Source of the DNA: Brachypodius melanocephalos
Lineage: Eukaryota; Chordata; Aves; Passeriformes; Pycnonotidae
NCBI GenBank assembly: GCA_013398615.1
Contig: VZSR01001854.1
Coordinates: 10,310,283-10,374,282, forward strand
DNA length: 64,000 nucleotides
Direction of reading: 5' to 3'
Positions 39,931 to 53,620 of this stretch are shown here, piece by piece. The stretch's first letter is position 1, and each line of letters starts with the position of its first letter. Made by a program: the position numbers and the translations under genes. The notes below the pieces were generated by a model, which worked only from the letters and a program-made list of their open reading frames with translations, was not told where the DNA came from and did no database searches.

Positions 39931-40420
39931 AGATTATTACGAACATATTGTTTATAATTTCCTGCCAATGTCCATTACTTACACTAAACAGGTCATCTCT
40001 ACTTGACCCAATCTCTCTAAACTATATTGTTCTAATGCCACAGCAGAAAATGGAGACCAGAAAGAAGAAGAAGAGCCTTAGGGACCGCCCCAAAATCTCC
40101 ATGTTGCCTCCATCTACTTCAATTATAAAAAAAACTAAACCCACATATTTCTAACCCTGTGATAAGCTAAACTACTGTGTTTCACACTCTTTAGATTTGT
40201 AATTCATCCCTGCTTTGTGCCAGGGTCTGTGACCTTTGTGGACAGAGGTAAAAATCCACCTGTCCACCCCCCTGGACAGGCCCAGGGTATTACAGTACCC
40301 TTGGACAAAACTCAGACTTCCTTTGCTTCGTTCCCAGACTGTCCAGCCAGGGTTCCCGAGCTCCCAGAGCAGCCAAAGAGATGCCCTGGGTTCCGACAGC
40401 ACCCAAAGCAGCGCACAACA

Positions 40421-40436
40421 CTTGAGGTGAGTACTC
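40421..40436 (-). mobile_element. CR1 remnant on the far side of the LTR
   Basis: CTTGAGGTGAG directly follows the LTR and is what CR1 carries next to TTGATGTCCTT-like sequence, so it continues the CR1 interrupted at 39680. Only about 11-16 bp match, after which homology stops. This marks the 5' truncation point of the CR1 or later decay. Confidence 0.6.
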
Positions 40437-41001
40437 CATAATTCTATGCCCACACAAACTATATCACTTTCTTGTTTACCTCATTCCTAATAAACAGAGG
40501 AGTGTTCCAAATTCCATGAAAGCTCTTCCTTCCTCTTGCTTTTACTTTACTGAGATCATGCTTTTCACTGTCATTCTACACTGCAAAACTTGATTTTACT
40601 GAAGGGAAATAATGGAAGGGAAAGTACCAGAGGGAAAACCAGAAGAAAACAAGTTTAATTTCTAAAGCACCCCTGGGGGCTATGTCTATTCTAGTAAATT
40701 AATCATTATCAGGAACATTTCTTAGCCATAGAACATGAATATTCTAGGAAATTTTCTCTCTGGCTAACCTTGTTCCAATCCAGCTAGTACTTTGCCTGAA
40801 GTCCTCAGGTGAGGCTCACATTTCAGGGATATTTCTGTTTACTAATCTAGATAATACTATGGTATTTTGAACGATGAGGCTGCTGCTACTCAGGGTGGCC
40901 TTCAAGCTTTATGTCTGCCAGACTGCACCCAAGGCCTCTCTAGCACAGGCATTGTGCTATATAAGTGATTTTTATTAAGAGATGGCAAAGCTGCCTTTAC
41001 A

Positions 41002-41037
<36 letters not shown>

Positions 41038-44000
41038 CATACAAGGTGGTAGACTCAGTGCACTATGATTTAAGAAAGTCACCAGATTAAATGTCCAGGG
41101 CTCTGACCGCAATGAAAGAGCAGGCAGGTTCATTGCAAATCACTAATCTAGAGTAAAATTATCTGTTACAGTAATATCTATATGAGAAAATAAATAAGAA
41201 TCATTGCAGATAACAAAAGATTATGATGTATATAGGCCTCAACTTCTTTTGTCATCAAAAGCACCCATTGACTTCTTCCCTTAAGTAAGATGTTCAGACA
41301 CACACTTCAGCCTATTCCAAGTTACCTGAAGAGGTGAAGGGTAAATCAAGGCAGCTGGGCAGTGGGATCCCTTGATTTTTTCATGAATAAAAAGATTCTC
41401 TACTCATTATATGATGAGACTGCCTAATGAAGTAAATGGTCCTAATTTTAGCTTCCCACTCTGAAAACATCTGTGCACTTCTGAGTCAGACAACAGGACC
41501 ATGAGCTTCCTGGTTCCTGTCATAGTCCTGATTAAAAAAAGACTCAAATTACATTGAGTAAGGATGCTATTGGTAGGGTGTGGGAGGTGGTATTTAAATT
41601 TTGAGCCTCGTAGTACTTTCTTGTGCTGAAATTAGACACTGCACCATCACTTCTGCTTAGTTGTATGTTTGCTAAAACATGCATGGCATAAAAAGTGACA
41701 CTAAGTGTAATCTCGAACTATTGTATATTACCTTAGATGAACCCTAGAGATAACTGAGAAGATCAATATTTTCCAGAAGAAAAGAAATTAAAGACCAAGA
41801 AATCTGAGAATTGTAAGAGCTGGCAAGTTTCCTTGGCAGCATAAACAATGGATACCATCACAATTGCAGCTACTGTTCTTTTTCACAAAATTATCTGTGT
41901 TGTTATTTTGAGTTTTCCTGCCAACTATATTAACTTTCGGAGTTGCTACAAAGTTGTAATTTTCATATTTGATTTAACAGAATAAATAGTAACAATCTGT
42001 GTTCATTATGCACTATGACTTTGTAGTCTTATAGTACATTTTTTTCCATGATAAAACTTGTATGGCAAGAAGAATATACAATTTACTTTTCTAGAGGGGC
42101 TACTTGCTTCTATTCAAGCTGAAATAAAGTCCAAAGCTGCTGTTAGGTAAACTGGGAAAACATCCTTCAGTACTCTGCATCTGCTAAAACAGTGTTGAAA
42201 AGGTGATGTTGAGATTCATGGAAACCCTTTCCAGTATCCTACAGAGATTAATTTTCTTGGTGCTACTCCTCCTCACAGAGTAAATTCAGCCTGAATATAT
42301 GGACCATGTTAATAGTAAATGCCTCACTTTGGGATATATATACATGGAAAAGTAATTATAGCTGTGATCTGTTCTTATCTGGTTTTGGGTCAACCAGATG
42401 ATTAGTGGTTAATTTGAGTGATAAATATTGCCATTACATTTTATTCAGTATTTCTTTAAAATTAACAAGTAAAGTGACTTCTTTCCTTTTCTTACTTATG
42501 GGGATGGAAAATTGCTCATTTCCCATTAAAGCAGATGGAACATTTAGTTCAAACTTAGAATCAATATCAGTGGCATTCTACAAATGACCTTTTTGCTTTA
42601 AAAGTTTGGATACCCTGTTTTGAAATGTGTATTTCAGTTGTTCAGAGCGTCATTTTTAAACTGCTGTTTTCACTTTTCATTCAGTTTGCATCATTTTTTC
42701 CCCTTTAAACTCTGCCCTTTTACATGCTGCTTTTACAGTCCTACTTAATAAATATCTAGAACTACTATTAACTTCATTGGGATTTCCTCACACCAAGGCT
42801 TCTCCATGATCAAAGTTGTCAGTGTAATCTGTAATATATACTGGAATTAAAGAATATCAAATACACAGTTTCTGCCTATAGTGTGTGCGCCACTGTGAAA
42901 CAAATATGGTTTTAATTACCAAATATGCATAATCAAGTTTTGTATTTTTGCCTATTTTGTATTACATTTTTTCAGATCCCCACAGTCACTTTTTACAAAA
43001 TAAGCAAAAGCACAGCCAAAAGAGAAGTGCTGTAAAATGAATGAGAAACCTCAATTCTGAAAGTTTTTTTGTAATGCTAGAAGTTCAGTATTTCCACATC
43101 AAAGTATTCAAAATACACAGGTTACAACAAAGTACATTTAAAATATATCAAATACACACAAAGAGCTATTTAAAGTTATAGAAAGACTCATTAACAGATT
43201 ATGCAAAATGATTGTTGAACAAAACAAATTGCAGTTGCTCTACGTTAAAGGCAAAAAATACCACAAACTTTATTTTGAAAGGTATTCCTTGCATTATTCT
43301 GACTGAGGAAAGTTTGAATGGATCACCACATTTTGTGTTGCATCTGATGGTATGAATTTGGAAAAGATATATTTTTCAAGCCAGCAAACTAATGTGACAG
43401 ACCTAACTTCAAAATTATTACATCCTAAAATTGTCTGAAAAGAAGTTATGGTAATATTTATATCTATCTCTTAAGCTTTTTATAGTACTGCATGGTGCTG
43501 CTACCTTGTAGTGGCATTTCTAGAACAGGGGAAGTCAACTTATGGTACAAAGTAAGTAATCATTAAGTGGTTTCTGAGAACCTTTATAAAATGGAAACAT
43601 CTTAGAAGCAAGATTCTTGATTTACTTGCTGACACAGACAATCTAGTTATTCCCCACATTTTAATTGATGTTGTTGCTTTTATCTTGCTAAGAAAAACTG
43701 CAAGTAGGATTATTTTCAGCTGTATTGATATAAGATAAATACAGTTTATCTGTGAAACAAGTGGAATATACTTTCTTTAGTAAAAAAAGAGAACCTTTTT
43801 CCAGTGCAGATACAGTTTCACTGCTTGTTGGATCGCTTTTTGCCTGCATTAACACTTCCCTGACATGGCAGAATATCTGATCAAGATTTTTAAAATACAA
43901 CTGTACTGTCTACATCCCTATGGGTTTTTCTATCTTGCTTTAACATAGTTTTGATCAGTGCCTGCCCAAATTCTCTCTAGGTCTCTAAGTCCTTCTCTTA

Positions 44001-45767
44001 GCTTGCTGCCCATATTGTGTCTAAAGTATGAAAAAGTTTATGTGATGGCAAACTTTAAAACAAGCCATAACCATGATGCCTCCTGTAGCCAGCTGAATTC
44101 ACTGCTAAAGGTTTGTGAACCAGGGATTTTCTCAGATTTTCTCAGGCAAAATCTGTTCAACCTTGATTTGTTAAGATTAGACAGGAAATGCAAACTGGTT
44201 CATAAGGGAAATACAGTTTTTATATGTAATTTGTTGTACCTAAATGGCAAGGCAATAGGTCATTACAGGTGTATTCAAGGAGAGCAGGTAGACACCACCC
44301 TTCAAAAAGAGGGATCTTTAGATATCTTTTACAAAATCTTCATATGGGAATGAGGCCCGGTATCAAGGGCAGAAAAACATCAGGAAAAGTGTCCTCATCT
44401 GAACTGTCTCAGTTGTAATTCTGAATAACTCCTCCCATAGATGGATAGAATTTTGAGCTCATCTTTTACATAACACCAGTCTTACTCAAGACCTAATAAG
44501 AAGTACAATAAGCACGAAAAGTAATCCTTCTCTTAATTTCTCTGAGCTTCAGTATTAGATAGCTCTAGTCTTTTTATTAAGAAGTTGGTATCCCTCGACA
44601 GTACAAGTCTTTTAGCTATAGCTTTAAAGATCTGTGAGGATTGGCCAGACACAAGACAGCCACAATGTGCGTCTGTCTGGCCATCTATGGACTTGCTTGA
44701 TTAGCAAATACCTTCTGCTACCTCTGTAGGCGTTATTTTTCACAAGAAGCAAAGGGACTTGAAAACGCTTTGAAACTGCTGTCTCATTAAGGACTGAACA
44801 ATTTATTTCTGAAATCCTTTGTGCTGGAAGTCCCATATGAAGAGTAATGTGTGGTTGCCTTGATAAATTCACAGTATTTACCTCACTACTAAATTATCTT
44901 TTGCAAATAATAAGGCTAGTTAAACTGCATATCGTAACATCTGTGTGCAGTTTTCAGCAATCAGTTTTGAGAGTTTTTTTCTGTGTAAATCTGTGAGGAA
45001 GAAATTTCCACTCTTGAGGGGAAAGAGACGCTCAGTAGCTGTACATCCAGCTGTGTATTCAGTGTGGGATTACCTCAGCAAATGTGCTTCTTCCATGAAT
45101 AGGATTGAAGTTAAGATGAAAAAAATAATTTCAAATAAGATTTATAGCTATCTGAGAAATTAAATAAATTTAATTTTATGAGGGTGGTAGAAAACCTACT
45201 TCTAAAATTTTGCCATTATCACATTAGGCAAATTGACAGCCTTGACATGGACAGGTTTAGTGGCTACTGGAAGAGAGCCATGCCAGTCAATGACTTAAAA
45301 CCAAAATTTTGTCTGTTTGGCAGAATGGGCATGGTAAGTGTATAATAATTCCTTAACTACAAAAACACACATATCTATACCCTACATTCAGGCAGGAATA
45401 GCCTACAGGATTCCTGGTGTACTCATAGCCTTTTTTTCATTTTGTTTTGTTTTCTGCTGTGTTTAAATGTGTTGTTCATTAGGTGGTGTGGGGAATTCAT
45501 GAATGTGCTTCTCACATTACATAGGTTACACTCTTGAGGAATGTGATTGTAAAACTAATAAAATACTAGTTTAATAAAAAAGCTATAAACAGAATAAATA
45601 AGCAACCATCCCTTGCTCCCCAACCTATTTTTTTAATTGAGCTGAATAATTCATAAACAAAAGTGTCTAAAAAAGAGAAATTAAGATTTTCATTGTGAAT
45701 GTTTATTTTATTCCAGTTGAACCAAGCTCCTTGTCTATGATTTCTTTTACTAAATGCAGCTTGATAA
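40437..45767. other. Unique AT-rich non-coding DNA
   Basis: No gene or named repeat. A 131-codon plus frame (43958-44353) has no domain or signal of coding use. A 31-base T run at 41004-41034 is listed separately. Confidence 0.6.
41004..41034. repeat. Uninterrupted 31-base T run
   Basis: This is the longest mononucleotide run in the window. It could be the poly-A tail of a minus-strand retrocopy, but the sequence on its upstream minus-strand side (above 41034) shows no recognisable gene or SINE. Length may be affected by sequencing error. Confidence 0.9.
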
Positions 45768-45843
45768 TTCAATATTAAAGATTATTTGCAAGGAGATACC
45801 GTGCATTCACTATGCACGGCTTGCAAATTAAAGCAATATTGAA
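45768..45843 (+). other. 76-nt imperfect hairpin, structured-RNA candidate
   Basis: Three collinear stems are read directly. TTCAATATT (45768-45776) pairs with AATATTGAA (45835-45843). ATTTGCAAG (45784-45792) pairs with CTTGCAAAT (45820-45828). CCGTGCAT (45799-45806) pairs with ATGCACGG (45812-45819), closing a TCACT loop. That is 26 perfect pairs, interrupted by a roughly 7x6 internal loop and a 6-nt bulge (GAGATA) in the 5' arm. Size and shape are near those of a microRNA precursor, but the bulge is large for one. It does not match a microRNA that I can name. Alternatives are a small palindromic DNA-transposon relic or a conserved DNA element. The strand is arbitrary. Confidence 0.4.
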
Positions 45844-48151
45844 GCATTCATATAGACTTCTGCTCATCAGAACTTCAACATAAGAAAGGTTTCACCATCT
45901 CGGTTATGCTAAGGTTGTGTAAAATAATACAGCAGTCAAATAATACTGTTCTGGACTGCAGAGACAGCACAGCCCTGTCAGACCTATGGATTGTCCTATA
46001 GGCTAGTTGTAAACAATTTTGTGTGAGCACAATTTTTTCTGAAGCTGAGCATTGACATCCAGAGCTCTCTGCCAAGAGCTAATGCTTTCCCAGTGTCATT
46101 AGCTCATCGTGTTCCAGACACTTGAGCCTGTCATGAGAACTGTGATAATAACGTTCTGCTGCCTTTTTTTGTGCACCTATTCTGACTTCTGTCAGTCATT
46201 CATCTCTTTGGGCTGCTGAAACCTACTGCTGGAAAGGTGACAACTGAGATCTCTGGGGCTGTCAGTCGTTTCTCCCTCTTAAAAAAGGTACCCCTGGGGA
46301 GCACTGAGTCACACAAACCTCCATCCTGATGCCAGCTGTCTGGAGCCAATTGCAAGTTTTGCATTCTTGCCCTCTGAGTTTTTCACTGTACATACTAAAA
46401 GCACTCCTGCTCTATGGTCACATAAGGTTTGGGTACTGTCAAGTGAGATTTAATCATTTCATTGATAGCTTTATTGTCTGATCTCATGACACTCATGTTT
46501 TCTGGAAAACTGAAAATAGGAGGCATGTTAGCAACCTCATCCTGCTATATTAATCAGATCTCTTAACAGGTCTGAATGCCCATATGAGTCCTGAGAAATG
46601 CTGTCTACCCCATGCTGCAGGGACAAGCCCTGGACTGCACAGGTCACAGGAGTTGTTCAGCCAAGCATTATCTGCTTAAGGATGGATGGAAGGGAAATGT
46701 GCATTTGGTCATCTCACTGCACAGTCAGGGAATGACGTGTTCTATCAAGTCCAATGATATCAAGGCAATTTAATTCTGCCTTTTCTCTCTGCAAGGAAGT
46801 GAACTCTCTACAAGGACTGTGCTCATTAAGAACAAGTACTTTAGCTACAATTTTTCCTCCCTCCATTATCTTCTGCTAGCAGTCACATAGCCCAGGATGT
46901 CATAAGCTCCTGATGCATTTCCCTCTTAGAGGAGTGTAGGTTGTACTAGAAAACTCACCCATTTTTCAAATGTCCCTTATAGTGGTTTAACAATTCTCCT
47001 ATCATCCTTGTTCTCAGTACATCTAGGGCTGCAGCTACACATTTTACTAGTAAGCACCTTACATTTTCTCCCCATGCATCTGAGAGAGCATTTGGCCTTG
47101 TTTGGGGACCTGTTGCTTCACAGTTTGCAGTTTATTTCATAAACTGCCATTCCCATTTCAAGCCAATTCTTTAGATGCACATGTGCTAGATAGACACTCA
47201 CCACCCGGACTTAGCAGCACCAGCATGGTGATTAACTTTTTTGTATGTGCTTTTACACATCACTGCTTAAAACTCAGCTGACAACCTAATTAATCTTCTG
47301 ACCTCTCCATGTATAGAGAGAGAGAAGCCTTGAGCAAATTCTGCCCTTTGGTATGAATCTGCTATATGGTGTTGAGCTCGTAGTTCACAACTCGCTTAGG
47401 ATCACTTTACCATTTTTGGGACGATTTGAGCTCTTCCCTTTGGCAACCAAAAGCCAGAGAAATGGAATTATGTCTACATCTCCAGCCAAACTCAGGTTGT
47501 AATCTGCTGTCCTGTAGACACTCTTCCAGCAGAGGTACAGAGATGCAAGATAACAGTGATGTTGCCAGGCTGACAAGGATAGATTCCTTCCTTCCACACA
47601 TTGTCTCACCATTTGTTGGCTGGCTTAACACTCTGCCCTGGTTTGCTAACTTCCCAAATGGAGAGGAAAGACACACGTCAGCTACAACTGCAACTTAAGT
47701 TGATAGCTGTCTTTTAAAATTATAAAAGGAGACTGTCTGCAAGCTAAAACTGTTTCAGTATCTGGGACACCTTTAATCAGTGCTATTTGTACTATGTCAT
47801 GCTGGTTCACTTCACCCCTTATTATCTCTTAAAGGGAATGGGTTGATACTGTTTTGGTTTGCTGTAGATCCTTCTGAGGGTCCTGATTGCTGTTCTGCAG
47901 AAGAATATTACACTACCAATTACTCTGTAATCGACAATTTCTTCTCTCTTAAGGCATACAGAGGCTCCATAAAGCGTATATGATCCAGAAATGAGTGTCA
48001 GCTGTGCAGGTTGGTGCCACAAATACCAGCAACTACTTGCATTCTGCATAAAGAGCGGCATAAAAGAGAACTATTACCGCTTCTGCACAGAATCTGTGAA
48101 ACATTTTATGACATCCTCAGCAAGTTCACTAAATAGATGTAACATTGCCAG

Positions 48152-48184
48152 AATTATATACACTTAATAAAAAATTATATACAC
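48152..48184 (+). repeat. Short direct repeat, period 21
   Basis: AATATATACAC-like AATTATATACAC occurs at 48152-48163 and again at 48173-48184, 21 bp apart, followed by similar AT-rich sequence. Minor. Confidence 0.75.
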
Positions 48185-51100
48185 CTATATAAAGCTCAAA
48201 TAAGTGCACAACTCCACACAGCCTAAGACATGTATGTTTGCAACATAAGCTGTTAAACTTTTAAACTTTCTTTTTCATGTGTGTAAAGTATCTTTTGCTG
48301 ATATGTAAGATTTCTATGTATTTCAAGATCATGTTGAAATGAAACAATATTTTTTGCTATGAAATGTTGCTATGATTCCAGGAAAGTGACCTGAAACTAA
48401 GATGGTTTTATTATCTTGCCAAATACACTTACCCTGACAAGGTTTGTCATACATTAGACATTGGTGTGTAGGACCTAAAGTGAACAACCAAGTCAATATC
48501 ATAGCATCAAAAGACATTAGGCTCCTCCAGAGCAGAAAGACAGAAGAAATTGCTCCATAATAAAATTAAAAAAAAAAATTAAAAAAAAAAAAGTTCAATG
48601 AATTATTTTTGTGTGCAAAGCAGTAAACAGGCATACCTATCACCAGTGTAAATTACTAAAACACAGATTATATTTTCCTATACACATATATAATATGTAT
48701 CATTAGCAAGGTTTTCTGCTGCCCTTATCTTTTTTTACTGTCATCTCAATCACCTGAAGCAACACCCCTTATTATAATGGTGCTGTAAAATACTGACAAC
48801 TGAACCCTTTAGACTATGGTGCTGAAGATCTCTATCATTATTGCAGAACTGTGGCCAAGGCTCACAGCGAGAGTGCCTCATTTTATCCACTCTTCACACA
48901 CGCAAGTTCCAACATCTACAACATCATCCATGCATGCTCCTCATCTGGCAGCAGAGAAGGATACTGGTAGTTAGTCTTTCTAGGCTGGAAATTACTGACT
49001 CAAGTTATCTCAAGATGATTGTTGTGTGGGTGGTATTATGTTATTTTCTGCAGAGGTGCCTGCTCAACCATCCACTGGGCAAATGAATGTGTAGCAAACC
49101 AGTGAGAATTCAATTTTGTTAATTAATTCAGCAAAGACCATTGGTAAATGTGTGGCTAATTTAGTGTGTTTATTCAAGCAGTAGAAAAATTTCAAGGTAA
49201 CAAAAAAAGAAGTCTGCAAAGAACTATTCTGAGAAAGCCCCAAAAGTAAAAACTGCTTACATTGCATGTCACCAGGTGTGATTACATTTATATATTGATA
49301 GAGGCATAACCAAAGTAACAAGACTAAGAGTGCCACTGAAACAATCACTGTGATGGGGGAAAATGCAACTTTTCAATACCTATGGAGCAGACAGTTAAAT
49401 ATCAAGTATGTATTGCTAGATGCCATAAATCCCAAGCATTAGCAGAGGCATAAAAATTCTGAAAGAGAGCAGACCTTAAAACCAGTAACTTGACTTCTAA
49501 AGTAATCTGAAATATGTGATAATCACTTTCCCCATAATGTGTAATGGAGAAATTTTAATGCATTGTCTAACATCATGCGTGTATCACTTTAGGGATTAGT
49601 GGAGCATTAGGGTATCCAAAGAAATTATTATTGGAGAGCTTATACATGCATGTCTGTTTAAATCTCCTATGTTGGCATGGTGTGATATCACTGTTGTTAT
49701 TGTACTGAAAATACTGACAAATTCCTACTTCAAAAAATTAATGGTTGTTGTTACTTCATTAACATAAACAGTCTCTGTAATGTTTAAGACAACCTATTAA
49801 ATGCTTTTCCTGTTATACTCATATTTGTTATTAAAAAACCCACACCATTGGATTGTCCCCACAAAATTCTAATTGGTTTCTATTTGTCTATCACCCTAAT
49901 TGTCATTGTTAAAAGGTGCTGGAAAACCAGTAAGTACTTTAAAAGATAGCAGTACAAAGTTCTAAGATATAGTAAATAAAGAGAGGATCTGGAGGATGTA
50001 CAGTGACATGTATGGTTTAAACTGTTCTTCAGTCACACTTCCGTGTTTTTCACTTTTTTAAGGAAACAAGAAAAAGCACAGGCAAGTATTGTAAACTAAA
50101 CACTTTTCATTTTGGAAAAATTCAGAATAAAGTAATGTTATATGTTTAAGAGATATTTATGAGGTTTTTTCAAGATATGAAAAAAGGCAAATGCAGATTT
50201 TCCAAAAAGGAAATTTTGTTACATACACCTACTGCAAACACTGATGATGTTGTACTGATATGTTCACAACACCTTCAAGAATGAGTAAATCAATCTAAAA
50301 CAGATCTGCTAAAGAACAGCTGGAATGACTGGAGAAGTGCAGCCTCTAACTTTTGATGACAAATTAAAAGAGCTAACCTTGCGTAACCACAAATAAGAAT
50401 ATGCCAAATTCTATTTTGCTCTGGAGTACAAATAGGTGAATAAAGGGTTTCACCTACTAGCAAATATAGGTGTAAAATGCTCATGACTAACTTTGTTTCT
50501 GCAATTAGAAAACTTTTCTAAGTATTCAAAGCCAGTGGGTTTCAGAGAAAACTTCTAATTAACAATAGGGGGAAAAAAGTACAATTAATATCAAATTGGA
50601 GCTTGGTCTCAGAATTTAGCAACTTAAAGCAGTGTGTATCTTAAAACTTAAGAAACAATGACCTAATAAAAGTAAATTAATCCTAAAATTAGCTAGAATC
50701 CTTGTAATTAGACAGTTTGACGCAGAGTTACAAGACATATCCAAGTCCCTAGTCTAAGGTGCAAGAAAAAGTACATATGAAACCAATGAACTTTATCAGA
50801 CAACCCCTCGGCAAGCCTATTTTAAAGATCAATAATGTCTTAGAAGATGACTGTGGATAAGTTTCACACATTCTCATCATGCACTCTACTGCATATTGTA
50901 CTTTAGTGACTGATAGAGCTTATACACTAAGCCCATTTTCTCAAGAAAAGGGATGCAGTTACGGAAATAAGTTAAACTACATATTTCAAGGTTGGCAGAG
51001 TTTTTAAAATTGAAAGACCTATTAGCAATGACAAAAATTCCCATCAGTTTTGGGGAAGCAGATCTCAATAATAAATATGGAAGGAATCACAATCTCTTAC

Positions 51101-53598
51101 TTAAATAGTAATGAAGTTTCTGCATCACTCTGATGGTAATGTGATGAGGTTTTCTGCATTCTGGGGAGGGAAAGACATGTAGAAGAATTTTTTTGTTTAG
51201 TTTCATTGTTTGAATTCGTTTTGACGTGACCTGACAGGTGGGAAATAGTGCAGCATTAGTCACTGAAATAACAGCTGAGAGGGTACCAATATTATTTCTG
51301 TGTCTTATGTATGGAAAATGGAAAACTCCACAACTGTTCAATAGTCACCATGTCTCTCTATATTATTCAAAACTTTCATCCATCATTAGAAACAAAGTTT
51401 TTCAAAATCCTATTTTGACCAGACTTTGCAATAGGTGCTGCTATTCAGCCTAGGTGTATGTGATTATTCGTTGCATTTGAGCCTTCAGCTGAGTTAAATG
51501 AAGTGCACTTAAATGCTCCCTCTTCCCCTATCGTTAACTGCTCTACAGTAGCCTGTAGTTAGGTCCTATAGATCAATGTTTCTCAAACTGTGGGCTATAA
51601 AAACTCAAAGGGGATTTCCAACTGTTAGACAGCAACAGTCGGCAGCAGTTCAGTTCCCTAAGTCTGCAGTAGATCTTTTTTCCCAGTAGTGGAGAATGAG
51701 AAAAACATTACATAGTGGCTGCACACTTTTATTCTATCCCAGAAACTTCTCACTACCTTTGGCTGCTGTCAGTGCCTAATTTCCATCAGAGTAGATGGTA
51801 CATAATAGTGGGTTTTCAGTCTCTTGCCGTAGAGGAACTGATCTGTTATGAACTCTGGTGATTATATTGAAACAGTAAACTCTAGATACTTGACACATTG
51901 TATTTAGTGGGGATTGTAGTGCCAAAGGGTTTGGGAAACAATCCGGCCTTTAGATTATTCTTGGAGAGAGTGCAACTCCCCCTTTGCCTACCTTACTCAC
52001 TATTACTTTCACCACTCGGATGACACAAGAGACATTCAGATGACTTCACATTTCTATACAAATATGCAGAAACTGACTTCCTCTTTTAATTTTCTTCTTC
52101 CCACTTTTCACAGCACACCTTCCCTGCATGAGTGTCTTTGTTTCAGCATGCTGCAAATAGACCACCCTCCTTGCCTCACAGGACACTGCTCTACATGATT
52201 GTAATACCGTCAGGATCTTTTTTCTTTTTTCACACTTGGAAGTGAGCTCAGTGACACATGATCTTATTCTTTAGTCACCTGTAATTCTGTCAGTAAGTGT
52301 ATTGACATTTTTGGTGAGAAAAGCAGTGCATTGCACCTCTTCCCCAGGAAATTTCCAGACTGAGACGACTGGCTGTGCTTTCTGCTCTCTAGTGATAAAT
52401 CCCACAGTTCAGCTTTCTCTTTCTTTCTTCTAACTGCACTCGCCTGGCATACTAGCCTGCATCTCTAAGCAGACACTAAAAACAGATATGTCTTTAACCA
52501 TCATGCTGCAAATGAGAATATGCTCATAACACCAAACTTCTTGAATTTTAGGGCTGCAGCTTCTAGCACTCACAATGACGCACAAGGTGGAACCGACACT
52601 GCCTGCACAAAGAATAAAAGTCTGTGAGGGAGTGTGGCTCATAAGATAAATAATCTGTTGTGAGTAATAAGAAAAGGTGGAGAGAGATGGTCCCTAATTA
52701 CTCTTCCTGAAAGGAGCCACCTGTGGGTTGAGCGCAGCGTGTCCCCATTAGAGAGCTATCACAGTGGGAGCAGGACACCTGCTTCACTGCTGTCTGGAAC
52801 TAGATCGTTTGTCCTCTGCCAACACCAAGACCTGAAACAGTATGGGGCATCTGGGGACAGCAGAGGGATTTGAATCAAGCTGGTTCCAGATGAAGCTGTG
52901 AGGTTAGCCATGGAGTGCTAGCAGAGCAATGAACAGCAATCAATCACGAGCCCTGGCAGAGCTTGCCCGAGCTGAGCTGTGCCCTCTGCCATCCTTCAGG
53001 TTCCAAACCTCAGCGTGGCTTTCCAAGGGCTCCCAATTGCTTAACCCCTGGTTCCCATCAGTCTTTGTGCTGTGAACATGCTGGTGCTGTAGATGGCAGC
53101 CAAATGAGGGGAGGAGGTGCAAGCAGGACCATGACACAGCTTTATTAGCGTTAGAAGAAAAAGAATTGAGAACCAGCATTAGGCATTTATGGATGTCAGC
53201 TTCACTCTATCCAGGGAGTTGATTAATGTCCTAATTATCTCAACACAGCAGGATTCCTCTAGGATTCTCCCTCCTGCAGCTGAATAGCTTTCACATTATT
53301 TCAAGGTTTCCTGTTTAATACTAGAATTTAAAATTATATTTTTTCCCTCTGTCAAAGAGGAGGGTAAAAACCTAAAATCATGCTGAACACAAAAGATCCC
53401 CTAAGAGGTTCTCTATATGCATTCTATAATTCTTTAATTGTTCTGCCACTGAGATCTATGATGGCTCTCAGAGGTTTTTTTCTGAAATAGTCACACTGCT
53501 TTTTTTATCTCATTTGAAAAACAGGGAGTTTTCCTTCTGAGGAGTTTCACCAGTTTCCTCATATCCAACCTTGAAGATCTGAACATTGTTTTATTTCC

Positions 53599-53620
53599 AT
53601 GATTCCAGCACTGGAATCAT
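53599..53620. repeat. Perfect 10-bp inverted repeat with 2-nt spacer
   Basis: ATGATTCCAG, then CA, then CTGGAATCAT, the exact reverse complement. The short spacer suits a dimeric protein-binding site better than an RNA hairpin. No factor can be assigned. Confidence 0.9.

Larger units (their letters stand above)
39681..40420 (-). mobile_element. Solo ERV LTR inserted in CR1, minus strand
   Basis: A 740-bp LTR with clean TGTT...AACA ends. On the minus strand it begins TGTTGTGCGCTGC at 40420 and ends GCTAGAATTTAACA at 39681. Within it, in the minus direction, lie a U3 of about 500 bp, a TATTTAAGA box (39922-39930), an AATAAA signal (39824-39829) and a U5 of about 125 bp. That is the normal retroviral LTR order and supports the strand. 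Its flanks are CR1: TTTATGTCTT on the left and CTTGAGGTGAG on the right. Joined, they restore the order expected of CR1, so the LTR landed in an existing CR1. No perfect target-site duplication is visible; only CTT abuts both ends. No internal viral genes remain. Open frames inside it, and the 121-codon plus frame 39641-40006 spanning the CR1/LTR border, are artefacts. Confidence 0.85.

Noticed and set aside
39641..40006. 121-codon plus-strand frame
   Set aside because: It runs from antisense CR1 across the insertion border into antisense LTR, so it is a chimera of two mobile elements.
41004..41034. Poly-A tail of a processed pseudogene (minus strand)
   Set aside because: Sequence on the upstream side of the tail shows no gene similarity that I recognise and no target-site duplication.
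43958..44353. 131-codon plus-strand frame
   Set aside because: No recognisable domain or coding signal; AT-rich chance frame.
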